Positions 24,678 to 36,765 of a DNA stretch of 64,000 bases are shown in pieces. Below the pieces are notes generated by a model that saw only the letters and a program-made list of their open reading frames with translations, did not search any database and was not told where the DNA came from. The stretch spans positions 476,501 through 540,500 of the forward strand of contig WPIO01000105.1 in NCBI GenBank assembly GCA_009760855.2, read 5' to 3'. A program made the position numbers and the translations under genes. Numbering within the stretch: position 1 is the stretch's first letter; every line of letters begins with the position of its first letter. This DNA comes from Cristatella mucedo (Eukaryota; Bryozoa; Phylactolaemata; Cristatellidae).

Positions 24678-24978
24678 CTGCGTTGGCGATTCCCAGCGTC
24701 GAGAGGCCGTCGCTTGTCCCGTCGATCGCGGCTAGCGCCGACTGCTGCTCTCGGCCGATGCCCGAATTTCGAAGCTGCGGGTAGGGCGGCGGCGGCGGCA
24801 GTGGCGGACGAGAAGCGGTGGCAGCGGAGGAGGCGGCGGCGGCGGCGGCGGCGGCGGCGACTGCAGTGGCCCGGCTACTTTGCATGAGCACGTGCACTGA
24901 CTGCGAGCGAACGCCGCCGCCGCCTGCCGGTTCCCGAAGCCCGGTGGAGGCGTGACATCCGTTGCGGCCACAGTCGTC
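24678..24978 (-). CDS. lats: LATS/Warts exon with first PPxY motif
   Basis: Second recognised LATS exon, about 100 codons. The frame holds a polyalanine run followed by SRPPLPPPPPYPQLRNSG; PPPPYP is the PPxY motif by which LATS kinases bind the WW domains of YAP/Yorkie (LATS1 has two such motifs). The right border is a consensus donor, GCAG|GTGAGC, after codon position 1 at 24,678. The left border is less sure: the acceptor TTCGCAG before 24,978 gives phase 0 and joins the phase-0 end of the N-terminal exon, but another phase-0 CAG lies nearer at 24,900, and the frame is open back to 25,104. Flanking sequence is GC-rich against an AT-richer intron. A chance PPxY in proline-rich GC-rich sequence is possible; order, strand, frame and splice phase argue for a real exon. 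Confidence 0.68.
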
Positions 24979-25327
24979 CTGCGAAGTCCGGAATGTTTCG
25001 GCACCGGTGCTGACCTTGACGCGACACTTGCTGGCTACGTCGAAGAAATGGACGAGACGCGCTCGAACCCATGTTACCGATGCAGACCGCGAAAGCTCGG
25101 CCTTCTAGAGCGTTCGCCTGCAAACGCGTTACAACGGCCTTCCCGAAAACCGAGCACTTCCTGCCTCGGGCATCGTGGGCATTCGAGAAGAACATGCAAA
25201 ATATCAGCTACGCCAATCAAGAGACGGAGTAAAAATTAGCTTCCAATGCCCGGCGCACAGGTGCCAAGCTGCCAACGAGGCTTGGCACCTTGGCAAGACA
25301 GCGGGCACTTGAAGCATCCCACTTTAT

Positions 25328-25541
25328 AGGTAGTGAGTAGCATAGAAGTAGCTGCTCAGGACCGCTGAAAAGGATGAGCCATAGTCGGCAGGAGGAGAGT
25401 AGTTGTCGCTGCATAAGAATTGCGGAAGCGAGTTCCACAGTCCAGGACCTGCAGAGCTAAAGCTTCTGTCACCTACGGTCTTTAAGCGGAGGAATGGAAC
25501 AGCAAATAATTTATTGTCGACACAGGACCTGAGGGCACGCG
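25328..25541 (-). mobile_element. LINE family B fragment
   Basis: The minus frame reads RLKTVGDRSFSSAGPGLWNS and LPQFL, matching the family B C-terminal ORF at 11.5 kb. No tail; internal fragment. Confidence 0.7.
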
Positions 25542-25625
25542 TGCTCGCTCGCACAGGACAACCCGTTGACGTTAGTGAGACACTATCAATCAGTGCGCTG
25601 CTGCGTATTGACATTGAAAGCAACG

Positions 25626-25760
25626 GCAATAATAAAATTATTAAGAATAAAAAAAATTTGTTTAGCGCCCTCAGAGAACTGCATGTCTTTCTAGGCACTT
25701 CACATTTGCTGCAAAGGGAGCGTGTCCGAATGGTTAGTGGTAGCGTGCTCTTCGTCGTGC
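25626..25760 (-). mobile_element. LINE family A, 3' end fragment
   Basis: On the minus strand: GCAAATGTGAAGTGCCTAGA, AAGACATGCAGTTCTCTGAG and GGCGCTAAAC, followed by a degenerate A/T tail. Confidence 0.65.
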
Positions 25761-27631
25761 TCTTGCCTTCGTGCGCACTCGAAACAGTAAAGCCAAAGTG
25801 TCAGCTTGGGTGCTGCAAGTGGTGCGGCAAGGGCTGCGGCTCGACTCGTTCCCCGCTCGCTCTGCACTCTCTCGCCGCTGTGCGAGGTAGCTGCGCACGC
25901 TGAGGGAGGAGCGAGCCAGGGGCTGTGGGCGTGTCGTCACCATCACGTGGTTCCGCCCCCCCACCGACGTTCCGTTCGCCAACGGTCGCGCTCCTTGCCA
26001 GCGCGTGACGCGTTCCTAGCCGCGAAATTCACTTTCTGCCTGTGCGTCGGCCTGCACGCACGCTATCCACTCTCTTCTCTCTCTTAACACCTCGTGCTCC
26101 GGAGCAGCACGCATGACGGCTGCTATATCATATAATACAGTCGTCGTCGATAACGCCACGACTCGATTGTGGGGGCTTCGCTCTTCGTAGCGCCGCCGTC
26201 GCGAGCCCACGAGCCCCTACAGGGCCGCCTTGAGCGCAGCCGGAAGCAGACAGCAGCTTTTCGTAGCTCACCCGAATTGCTGGCCGTCGGCTCCCGCTTC
26301 GTCGTCGGCGACTGCTTAGGCGTTTCGGCTGACTGCTTAGGCGTTTCGGCTGACTGGCAGAGTGCCAGGTCGTGGCTCGCCGAGTGGCGCCACCTGCCGC
26401 CGGTCGTCGGCTCAGCGCCAACCTCTGGAAAAGAAGAGCGCAAGCAAGCGCGTCAAGTGCTCGCCCCCTCGACGGACCAACCGCTGCAGCGCGAAGGTGG
26501 CGCCGAGGGTGGCGCTCGATGCGAGCCGAAGCGCGAAGCCGCGAGAGCGTGCGTGTGTGCGTATGTGTATGCGTGTGTGCACGCGGATCGACGCGCGACA
26601 CTGGATTAGGCGACGCTCGATTAGGTGACGCAGTGTTCGCCCGTCCCGGCGCTACGAACGCGTGAGCGACGACCAAAGGCTGGAAAGAGGCGCTCGAAGA
26701 ACGAGCGTCCGATCGTTTTATATTTTAGGCTTGCAGGGCGCCGGAAATGACTCGGCGAAATCTAACCTCTCGCAAATCTGCAATGGCGCAAAATGCATCG
26801 AATACCATCGAGCTCAGCCAAGACGACCCTCTTACGCATTGCCAGCAAGGAGATCTACCAAACTCAAAAAGGAGGATTGTGGCAAAACGCGAGCTGCGAC
26901 TAGCGGGCCGAAGCGATGTCCCGGCAAGCCGTCATCGATGGCGACGGGAGCTGACAGTCCATGCAATGGATATGAATGTAGACGTTCGTCCATGAATTTT
27001 CCAACATACCCAGACTCGGATGCTGATACAAAAGTGCCAACGTCTCTGTCTCAGAAGCCTGGATGGCTTTTTAGCATTTCGAACTGCAAATGGCGCGCCT
27101 GCCTAGGCATTCGCACACAGAATTCCCACAGCAGCTCGTAATAGACAGAGCTTTACAATTCAGGAACGACTGAATACAAGAGAATACTCGATATACACAA
27201 TAGCAACGCAACGTAAGAATAGCAAGCACGGACACAGATACCGATATGGCTAGCAGCCAGGATTTATGCTGAAGAATGAGCAAATTCGAAGCCCAGCAAA
27301 GCTAAGAGTCACTGAGTTTGCAATGCTTGCCAGCATGCAGGTAGTGATGTGTGGGTGACACTATCCTTTAAATAGGTTCTTATTTTAGGGCACGAGGCGA
27401 CTCATTTTAGGGCTAGGCTAAACTGGTACTACTACCTTGTGGTGCGTGCGTGCACTCGGCGTTTGTGTGTGTCCATGTTTATGTTCGAGTGCTTTTAAGC
27501 GTGTGTGTGCGACTTTGTGGGTGTGACCCTGTAGGTGACCCTGTATGTGTGTGTGTGCGTGAAACTGCCCGAACATAAAAGACGCTACCCCATCTGGTTT
27601 CTCGTTCTTTCACACCATTAGATCGATCAAA
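25761..27631. other. GC-rich then mixed intron 1 sequence; no gene recognised
   Basis: 25.8-26.7 kb is GC/CpG-rich and open in several frames on both strands, which is what composition alone would give. It contains an exact 21-bp tandem duplication. 27.43-27.56 kb is GT-rich. A missed LATS exon here is possible but no motif supports one. Confidence 0.4.
26310..26351. repeat. Exact 21-bp tandem duplication
   Basis: Two adjacent copies of GACTGCTTAGGCGTTTCGGC plus T. The unit is 7 codons long, so it would not break a frame if translated. Confidence 0.95.
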
Positions 27632-28077
27632 CTGCAGGTGGAGTTGCCATTATCGTGCACTCGAAATTCAACTTTAAGCCATTTGCAGTTCCCTCGAAGC
27701 AGTCTTTTGAATCAATTGTCTTGGTCTCATCCGAAAAGAAGTTACCGATAGTGGCAGTAGTCTATCGCCTAACAGGTACCAAATCCTCTTTTATCTCAGA
27801 TTTCTCCGATCTGATTTCGATTCTGTGTGCAAGAAATCAATCCTTCCTCGTTATGGGAGATTTCAACGTTCACTCTGGTAACTTATCTGACGCTTTTAGC
27901 ACCGAATTTCGTGCATTGACTGACTCATTGTCTCTAGTGGCTCATAAGCATGGCCATACTCACATCAAGGGTCACACACTCGACCAGATTTTCTCATACA
28001 ACTGCACTTTGTCGTCATAAATTATTACCAAATCGTGCTTATCTGACCCCAAGCAGATCTCATTTAATCTACAGTGT

Positions 28078-29010
28078 GTGCCCACCTCCTCCTCTAAAAT
28101 AACCTGTGAATCGCGAAACCTCAAGACCCGTGACATCAATGCTGTCCGTGCGAGAATATCTGCTTCACCTCTGCTGCTCAGTCCTCCCTCCGATCTGTCA
28201 TCCTTGGTAGATAGCTACAACACGACACTAGCTGACACGCTCGATGAGTTTGCACCTCTGACTAAGCTCACTGTGCGCCCCTGCTCAGACGGCCTACGGT
28301 TTACCACAGACATTAAACTAGCCAGGTCTACTAAGCGAAAGCTTGAAAAAGCATACAAAAGATCCGGACTGACTGTCCATCGACAGGCATATGAAGACTA
28401 CTGTAGGTCGTACCAATCGATCATAGCAAAGGCCAAGTCTAGCTTCTATAGAAACATTGTTGAATCACAGATGCACAATCCAAAAATGCTGATGTCGACG
28501 GTCAACCATCTCCTCAACCGCTCCCAGGTTAGCTCCTTACCTGATAATCCTTGTGATGATCTAGCCGATCGCTTCTCTCGACTCTTTGTGCAGAAGATAG
28601 ACAAGATCAGGGAATCCGTCCTTGCGATGACAACCTCTCCACTAGAATGCTGTTCCTCGGTTCCTGGCTGCACCTCAATGTCTGCATTTAAGCAGATCAC
28701 TAGTGATCTAGTCCTGAAGTTCGTATCTCAATCAAAGAAGACAACAAGTCCTCTTGACCCTATTCCTGCTGTCCTGCTCCTACATTGCATTGATCTGCTG
28801 CTGCCATGCATAACCAACATCATTAATATGTCATTAGCCTCAGGTCATGTCTCGGCACCTTTCAAAAACGCTGTAGTCTTGCCACTTCTCAAGAAAGCGA
28901 GAAAACTTGAACTACCACCCAGTCTCCCTTCTACCATTCCTATCAAAGACACTGGAATGGGTCGTCGCAGACCAGCTAAACTCATATATCGAAACCTCAT
29001 GCCTTGCTAG
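28078..29010 (+). pseudogene. LINE A, endonuclease-RT linker and RT N-terminus
   Basis: 310 open codons covering the linker (DEFAPLTKLTVRP, STKRKLEKAYKRSG, AKSSFYRNIVESQ) and the RT fingers (DPIPAVLLLHCIDLLLPCIT, FKNAVVLPLLKKA). The frame is lost where NYHPVS should follow and the palm continues in the next frame. Confidence 0.82.
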
Positions 29011-30258
29011 TAAGTTTCAGTCTGGCTTTAGAGCTAATCACTCCACAGAGTCAGCATTGCTTAGGGTATACAACGACCTACTTAGGAATGCAGACATGGG
29101 TAGAGTGTCTCTGCTTGTTTTGCTTGATCTTTCGGCAGCTTTTGACACCATCGATCACAAAGTTCTTCTAGAGCGCTTCTCATCTCACCTGAGCATCACT
29201 GGCACTGCTCTGCAGTGGTCCAGGTCCTATCTCAGTGCGAGACTCCAGAGTATTGACGTGAATGGACAAAGATTATCTGAGGTACCTCTGAAATATGGTG
29301 TGCCTCAGGGGTCCGTGCTAGGTCCTGTTTTTTTCACGGTTTATACTCTCCCTCTTGCTGATGTGATTGCTAAGCACAATCTTTGCTTTCACTTCTATGC
29401 GGATAACACTCAGTTGTAACTTTGCTTTGATCCCTCCCAGCCTTCGAACACCTTTAATTCTCTCAACTCACATGCTACATGTATTGATGACATCCGCACA
29501 TGGATGGCAGCACATTTTCTAAAACTAAATGACGATAAAACTAACTTACTAGTTATGGGCAAACCCAGTGTGATTCACAAATTGGAAAGGTTGAAACTCA
29601 AAATTGGCTCTGCAAGCATATCTCCAGTTGAATCAGCTCGAAATCGAAGTGTCATATTCCAAAGCGACCTCTCGTTAGACCACCATATCAGCTCCACAGT
29701 CAAGTCTGCCTATTTTTACCTTCATAACATAGCTAAAATTCGGGCTAGTTTAGATAAGGATACCACGTCCAAGTTGGTCCATGCATTCGTGACATCCCGT
29801 CTCGACTTCTGCAACTCACTGCTTACTGGCCTACCGGCATGTACGATCAGGAGATTGCAGCTGGTGCAAAACTCTGCAGCTAGGCTTGTCTGTCGTGAGC
29901 GTCGCAGTTGCCATATCACACCACTTCTCGCCGACTTGCACTGGCTACCAGTCAAGCAACGGATTGACTTTAGGTTTTGTCGCTCACTTTTAGGTCACTT
30001 CATTCTATGGCTCCAGCCTATCTCTCAGATATACTCCCCTATCAGGCCAAGCATCGTACCACCCGCTTTTCGGTATCCAACAGTCTACAAATACCACGTA
30101 CAAACCTCAAATCCTTTGGAGACCGTGCATTTAGTTCGTATGCTCCCAAAGCCTGGAACTCCCTCCCGACTTGCGTCAGAACATCCCCTGACCTGACCAC
30201 ATTTAAAAAGAATTTAAAAACACACCTATTTAGGACAGCATGTAGTGGGTCCCTGTGA
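28907..30258 (+). pseudogene. LINE A reverse transcriptase with dead active site (second copy)
   Basis: Palm NYHPVSLLPFLSKTLEWVVA, LLDLSAAFDTIDH and GVPQGSVLGPVFF, then FYADNTQL and TAA. After the stop the frame continues into WMAAHFLKLNDDK and breaks again at a one-base deletion, after which the end FRTACSGSL is in another frame. About five amino-acid differences in 170 from the 14.1-15.5 kb copy. Confidence 0.88.
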
Positions 30259-30500
30259 TTAGTCCTTGATGTGCTTATGCGTGCTGACACTGTGCATGCT
30301 GCCACTAACCACATTTGCATGCTGACCCTGTGCATGTCACCCCTAACCATGTTATTCATTTTGTTTGTTTATCAAGCATGATTTTATTCACCATTCAATA
30401 GCATTTCCGTTTGCAGCAAATGTAAAGCGCCTAGAAAGAGATTACGTTCTCTGAGGGCGCTTTATCAAGTGCATTATGCTTATTATTAATAATCATTATA

Positions 30501-33049
30501 ACTATGAAGTCTGCGAGTAAAAGGAAAGAAATCTTTTTCGACAGTCAAGCTTTTAATCTTTGATATGCAAACAAGGTCGCAGCTTTGGCAGAGAGCTAGG
30601 ATTTTCTTCTAGAGAGGAAGGGATCAGACCGGCAAGATTTTCTCATGTTAGACATGTAATTGATGAAAAGTATAGAACAAATACATTAGACACGAACTCA
30701 GCGGTTGCTCGTCGAGTGGAATTGAGACATAATTTCATCGTTGGAGACGGTCGGGGTGCATAGGCATTGGGGACAACCTAGGTGGCTGCTCGGCAGTAGG
30801 AGGGGGCGGAAAATGTCCCATCATGCCCCCTGGCTCCACCACTGGGTCGAAGCTTCATTCCAGAATGGACACCTTCAGACAGGAATGTAAACTCTGAATA
30901 CAGTAGATTCACAATCTTTTTTTCTAATCATTTTTGCCGTATTTGGTATACAAATAGGGCAAAAACTAAACAATGCCATCATTATATACTGCATGCCTGA
31001 AAAAATGTATTCCTTAACGCTAGATTCTCGTTTTATCAGGTTGTTTTCACGATTCACAATATAAGGCTTATGTTTCCAAAAAAGTGCTGTATAACATTTT
31101 TACGGAAAGATGCCAAAGCGGAAACAACTTTCGCACTCCACACTGCGATACAAATGATAGTAACTGCAAGTGTCAAGCAAAGCTCGAGGGAACTCGGGGA
31201 ACCGTTAGGTTCATATGGCAACCACAGAAGCCACCACGACAGCCAAGAAGCCCTAGTTCAAGGCTGCAATGTCAGTCGCGATTGGAGAATTATCTTATTA
31301 TAATTTAGACAGTTTACTTTCAAGAGGCACTGCTACCGTAACTAGCTGCCAGCGCCCTCTACCTGTCACAATAAGCAAGAAGTGCAGTAAAGTTTGTCCA
31401 CTTCCGATGCTGAAAGTTCTTGCGTAAAAATACAACTGTTGGCAAACCGGTAGTACTCGCTGGCTTGTTTCGCGATAGCAAAGCGTGACCCAGCTATCTC
31501 TCGGTAACGACCATGCTGGCACTAGCATTAGCAGGATGATGCAAAGACCAGTTTCCGGTAGACCATACCCCGCGTCCCCGCGTGAAAAGCTAGTGGTATT
31601 TTTCGGGATTCACAGAGGTCGCATCACCAACTGACCCGTGCAGATGTCCAGCGATTGCCTCTGCTTTCCAAAAACCAACAGATAGCTTGCTTATGTACTG
31701 CATGCCTAAACCAAAAATGCATGCCAAAACAAAACAAAGGCGAAAACACCGGCACTGACTGCATGCACGTAAAACTGCCGAAAGGTACAATGCAAGCCAA
31801 GGCCGTCTGTAACCCCACGGGGATTATGACACGTAGGCGACTTCTGGTGACAATTCGTTAGGGCACGCCGACGGCAGGCAATGTTTCCTTTCTGAGCATG
31901 CCTACGCTGACTTGTTCAAGAAAAGGAAAATGGCTAAACAAGGGAAAGTAAACGAGGAACGGCAAGCACAGTAGCTCTTAAAACCCGGCTCAGCTCTGTC
32001 ACTACGCAGTCCACTTACCCCGAGAGGCTGTCGTGCGAGCAGAATTCACCACCAGAAGTCTTGACTTGGGCGTTACTTCCTACAGGTGCGACGGCATGGC
32101 GTCTAAGTGCACGCGCCGCCGATGACGCGCTCATGCTTAGCTGCTGCTTCGCTCATGACTCGCCGACGGAGCAGGAGCAGGAGCAGGAGCAGGGGGGGGG
32201 CAAGATGAAGGAGGGAGAGCGCTGGCGGCTAATGCTGCGGCTTTTTTTTCCATCGCAGCATTAGTCGAACGCAAGTCTGCGCGCGCAGGGCTCCTGCCGC
32301 CGCAAGCATAGGCGCTGGCGTGGACGCTGGCTGCTGCGTGGATGCCACTTCCATTGTTTTGAAAGATTGACCGTCCAGTCGGTGAGGAGTGGCAATCTGG
32401 CTTGTACCGTGAGATTGCCCGAGAGATTAGCTATACAGCAATGCGCTCTCTAAGCTACTCGGCGCTTGGGCGCGGTAAGCGAGCGGAAGCATTCGGCGAT
32501 TAAGCAATTAAAGATATAGACAAAACAAAGGTCAACTCTCCTGAGCTGGGTCTGGGCCGCGGCGGTCACCACCACCCCCCACGTGCACGAGCACGAGCAC
32601 GGAAGGCGTGCGAAGCAGTAACGGGATTGAAACGGCATAGCACAGCCTACACAGCTCGCGAACGCAGGTAGAGCGGCCGGACGGCAAAACGAATCAGCCA
32701 GGCAGCATATGCGCGCAGTAACATCTACTAGGGAGACCTAATAGGGAGAAAGCACATGTAGCATTGCTGGCCCGAGTACCCAGTTTACCGAGTACCGAGC
32801 CTCCAGCTCCAAGTCAACGAGCTTCCCCTAGGCAAAGCCGCCGCGGAGCAGCTAAAGATGCTGAGTAATGTAAAGCTGTAAGCGCATACGAGATTCGCCA
32901 GCAGATCATATCGATCCATTACAGATTATTTACACCGAGGACGCTACGCAAATGTAATATTATTATTTTTAGCATCATTTTTCACGGAGGTGGTGCAAGC
33001 CAACTGGTACGGTAAAAGGCCTAACGACTAAGAATGATTTAGTGCAAGC
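30501..33049. other. LATS intron 1, nothing recognised
   Basis: Non-coding; a CAGGAG run at 32,168-32,190 and GC-rich patches around 32.0-32.6 kb. No gene signature. Confidence 0.45.
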
Positions 33050-33125
33050 AAGATTTGAACCTGGTATTCCACTGTCTGCAATCTCTTTACCAAACTGTTA
33101 GCCATCGGGGTAGCTCAAATAGTTT
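33050..33125 (-). mobile_element. tRNA-like sequence, possible third SINE family
   Basis: The minus strand reads GATGGCTAACAGTTTGGTAA (A-box-like) and about 45 bases later CAGGTTCAAATCTTGC (B-box-like). No clear acceptor-stem pairing, so a tRNA-derived relic rather than a gene. Confidence 0.4.
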
Positions 33126-34904
33126 ATCCTGCGTACATAGCTGCGGCCTATACCTATATATGCACAATACCTACATAGAATAAGAGACTACAGGACTAAT
33201 TTACTAATAGACTAAGGTTCCTGTCATTGAAAGATTAGTTTCATACAGCAATCTGATAAATATGACTCGCAGAATGTCATTCTGCTCCGGAAGTCTATTG
33301 ATATAGCTCATAGAAAGAATATGTAGTACTTGCAGTTAGCAAGTTGCTAGGGAATGAATGCAAAAAATCTAAAGAGAACCTTCGGGTCTTGGCGAGAAGG
33401 CGTGCTGGGCTGATCCGATCCATGGTGCAACCGCTTAGCTCTACCATTTATGTCTGGAGAGCATTGCTGAACCTGGCCCACGAAGCGGCACTGTAGCAAT
33501 TAAGGTACCCTGAAGACCGCATCGCGCAAAGAGGACATGCCCTGCAAAAAGGCCTAGCGTAATCCATGATTGCTAACGATTAGGCCACCCTGAGTTAAAG
33601 CAAAGGAAAAGTGATACCCGGCAAAGCGATATCGGTAGGGCACTGAATAGGTAATCATCTAACGGCTATCCTGCATCCGTTTTCAAGCTCGGGTTTCGAT
33701 AACAATCGGAGTCTGACAAGCTCAAGAGATCTCAAGCAAAGATTATAATATTTTGAAATATTGGCTGTTTCAATGCTTTCAATGTAAACCATTAACAACT
33801 CTAGATTTCGCCATGTCAGACGTCCACGTGTTGCAAATAGAGTTGAGACTTCCAGTGAATTATGCACTATCCCTACCGTACGTAGTATAAGGCTACTAAC
33901 AAGAATTGGACTGATGCTAGGCCCACCATGGTCCTTACTTGTGTGACAGCCACATTCAGCACTTTCTTAGTGAACGCAAAGCAGTGTTTTCCAAAGCGCA
34001 AGTTGGCACATACGACTGTAGCATATACACACGAACTGCTAAGCTGTTGGCCTGGGGGCAGGTGCAGGGGCGTATAAGAAGACGCACCGTACCGACTTCC
34101 TGCAGCCGCGAACGACAAGAGATTTTGTCTGAAGGAATTTTGTCCGCGATACATTGTGTCTGCGAAGAATTTTTCTGACCACGGCAGCCTGTGAGCATAA
34201 AGTCTGTCTGGATTAGAATTCTGTTTGAACGACCCTTGAAGGAGAGCTCCAGAAGCACGGATACCGATGGCTATTTATAGCCATGGATACCAACAGCTAT
34301 TGATGCCATTTTCAGCTGTCATCGTAATCTATGCACTTCAAAGCATAATCTTGCATTCGAATAGCACCGGAGTTATGCTCATTTGCATCTAATTAGTTAC
34401 GTTGGCCGATGACAACTTGACAGCCAAGGATCGACGAGACTTGCGAGCCGTACAAGGCATCTTGTGCAGCAGCCATCTTGTGCAATCCAGCCAATCTTGA
34501 TAGCAGGCCGGCGGTGACTAGCGTCGGATTATGCATCGGTTGCTGGCCGTGTCACTGCCGTGCCAAAGCCGTGAGCTCTCGGGAGTCTCTGGCCCGTCCA
34601 GAGATATGCACGCGACAGACCAAGGTCCGCATAGGAGGCCAACCGCTCGGCATTTGAGGTTGTCACTCCCGACGCTTCTCCTCGACTCGCCGAAGACAGT
34701 GATGAATTATGAGGCTGCCCTTCTGCCGAATCAGCTTATATTGCACGCAGCACTGGAGAAATTTGACTGGCAGGAAGCGAAGCAGCTGGCTTAGGAAGGA
34801 CGCCAGGGTGCTCGCAAGCACAATAGTTTGGACACCTCTTTCCTCTTTTAATTTCCGCTGTGTAAATAGCGAACTATGAGCAGCCGCGATGCAGTGTGAT
34901 AATA
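33126..34904. other. LATS intron 1, nothing recognised
   Basis: Non-coding sequence without supported features. Confidence 0.45.
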
Positions 34905-34985
34905 TCTAAAATAATATAAATAATAATATCCAAATAATAATATCTAAATAATAATATCATATCTAAATAATATCTAAATAATAAC
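34905..34985. repeat. AT-rich minisatellite (TAATATCTAAA-type units)
   Basis: Irregular tandem units of about 8-17 bp containing AATAATATCTAAAT. Confidence 0.75.
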
Positions 34986-35034
34986 CTGACGTAGGGAGAA
35001 AGCGGTCATTTGGCCGCCATTAGGGCAAATAAGT

Positions 35035-35262
35035 ACATTCAATACAGCACCCTCAGAGAACTCAATCTATTTCGCCGAGCTGGTTTGGTCGAGCGGTTAA
35101 GGTGCTCGCCCGACTAAGGTCTGTCTGAGGTCGTGGGCTCAAGCCCAGGGGCATATGTGAAGCGCCTGACTAAAAATGAAGTTCTCTTGGGGCGCTATAC
35201 AAATGAATTTTATTTTTATATTTCTAGGCACTTTACATTTTCTGAAAAGGAAACGCGAAGGA
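35035..35262 (-). mobile_element. LINE A 3' fragment split by a SINE
   Basis: Left piece 35,035-35,073 and right piece 35,219-35,262 form one minus-strand LINE A end once the inserted SINE is ignored (GAGATTGAGT-type then GTAAAGTGCC-type sequence). Confidence 0.75.
35074..35218 (+). mobile_element. SINE family 1, nested in LINE A
   Basis: tRNA-derived head GCCGAGCTGGTTTGGTCGAG plus CGGTTAAGGTGC (A box), B box GAGGTCGTGGGCTCAAGCCC, then a LINE-A-like tail TGAAGCGCCTGAC, AGTTCTCTTGGGGCGCTATA and TTTTA end. A 6-bp duplication TATTTC flanks it (35,068-35,073 and 35,219-35,224). Confidence 0.85.
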
Positions 35263-35847
35263 AGCACGAAAGGGCTGATTTTATAGCTAATCACGATGTC
35301 TACGGTGTATATTTAGCAAATAGAACAGGCCGCTAGCACAAGCCCACGCGAAGGCTGGGACCTCAAGCTGGCAAACATCTTGTAAATACAGCACATACTG
35401 AAAGGCCCATAGGAATCTATGTTTTACGCTAACGCAATGCAATTGCATCGGCGCAGTTCGCACGCTCGAAGTGCTCACATAGGCAGAATGCTGACAGAGT
35501 CGAGCTGTCGACTACATGGCAACGGTCGACTGTCAAGGTACCCATAGACGGAAAAGCTGACAGCATTGGCTGGCGATTACATTGTAACTGGCGCGTGCAC
35601 CAGCAGAGCGAACCAGCCAGGCTCCCTGAACTCCCTCGAAGTTGAGTTCAACTGATTCTTTTCTATTGGCTAGCAAGTCAGTCCGGTAAAACTCGCTCAC
35701 TCATGGTTAGTAATGTCTATGAAAAGGCGAGCATCAAACCATTGCCAGCGTACTGACAAGGCCAAGTACTGAAACTACCCAGGTGAACCCTCGCATGCCA
35801 GCTAAACAGTTGGCGCAGAGATCAGTAGCAGGAAGGCAAACCGATGA

Positions 35848-35873
35848 TAGAGAGCTAGAGAGAGAGAGAGAGC

Positions 35874-35908
<35 letters not shown>

Positions 35909-35923
35909 AGAGAGCTAGAGAGC

Positions 35924-36009
<86 letters not shown>

Positions 36010-36047
36010 CAGACAGAGAGACAGAGACAGACAGAGAGACAGAGAAA
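35848..36047. repeat. (AG)n compound microsatellite
   Basis: AG/GA run with GAGCTA and CAGA interruptions. Confidence 0.97.
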
Positions 36048-36261
36048 TGGCGCATTCGTGAGTAACTTTGGAGTTCAAGACTCAAGAAATGTAGAGAGCA
36101 GATACCGATAGTGGTGAAGAAACGCTAAGCGCAAATGTTGATCTCCCGCTAGAAACTCTTTATCTCCCGCTAGAAAGTAATTGATACGTGCTTATATAGA
36201 CCACACGACCCAATACGCTGGCATAATGCTTTGTAAGCATTGGCACATATTGCACATATTG

Positions 36262-36403
36262 GCCGAGCTGGTTTGGTCCAGCGGTTAAGGTGCTCGCCCC
36301 GACCATGGTCTGGCTGAGGTCGTGGGCTCGAGCCCAGAGGCATATGTGAAGCGCCTGAATAGAGATTAAGTTTTCTTGGGGCGCTATACAAGTGAATTAT
36401 ATA

Positions 36404-36441
<38 letters not shown>
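36262..36441 (+). mobile_element. SINE family 1 with (AT)n tail
   Basis: GCCGAGCTGGTTTGGTCCAG head, B box GAGGTCGTGGGCTCGAGCCC, tail GTGAAGCGCCTGAATAGAGA, TTAAGTTTTCTTGGGGCGCT, then an (AT)n run at 36,397-36,441 replacing the usual tail. Confidence 0.87.
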
Positions 36442-36445
<4 letters not shown>

Positions 36446-36765
36446 CAGCTTTCTAAAAACACAATCAAGGAACGCAGGTCGATAATGCATCGGCTGGATA
36501 ACTCACGAGCTTCCGACGAGAGGCTCGAGCTCAAAGATAATCTGAAAAATGTTGTAGGACGCTAATAAATTGGCAATTATATTTTCAAATAATACTATTA
36601 CACGGCTATCCTTGGTGAGAGCAAGTGCGTAAACGGCTCATGGAAATAATGGTCGGAAGTGTGCCTCAAAGTAATAATAAATCTTTGCAATTAAAGTCAA
36701 CCATATTGGCAGTGTAGTCACTGAAGCCGGTCATAGAAATACTCTCGTTAAGGAAATGTAGGTAT

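Larger units (their letters stand above)
27632..30500 (+). mobile_element. LINE family A, longest copy (endonuclease to tail)
   Basis: Starts inside the APE-type endonuclease (GGVAIIVHSKFNFK, VVYRLTGT, FLVMGDFNVHSGN, HIKGHTLDQIF). RT, C-terminal ORF, 3'UTR and a short imperfect ATT tail follow. Lesions: TAA after CTLSS, SDH changed to SDP, a frame offset before NYHPVS, YADN for YADD plus an immediate stop, and a one-base deletion near 29,968 in the C-terminal part. All but the RT trio are private to this copy. Confidence 0.9.

Noticed and set aside
35848-36047. CRISPR-like regular repeats
   Set aside because: Dinucleotide microsatellite in a eukaryotic genome; no unique spacers or cas genes anywhere in the window.
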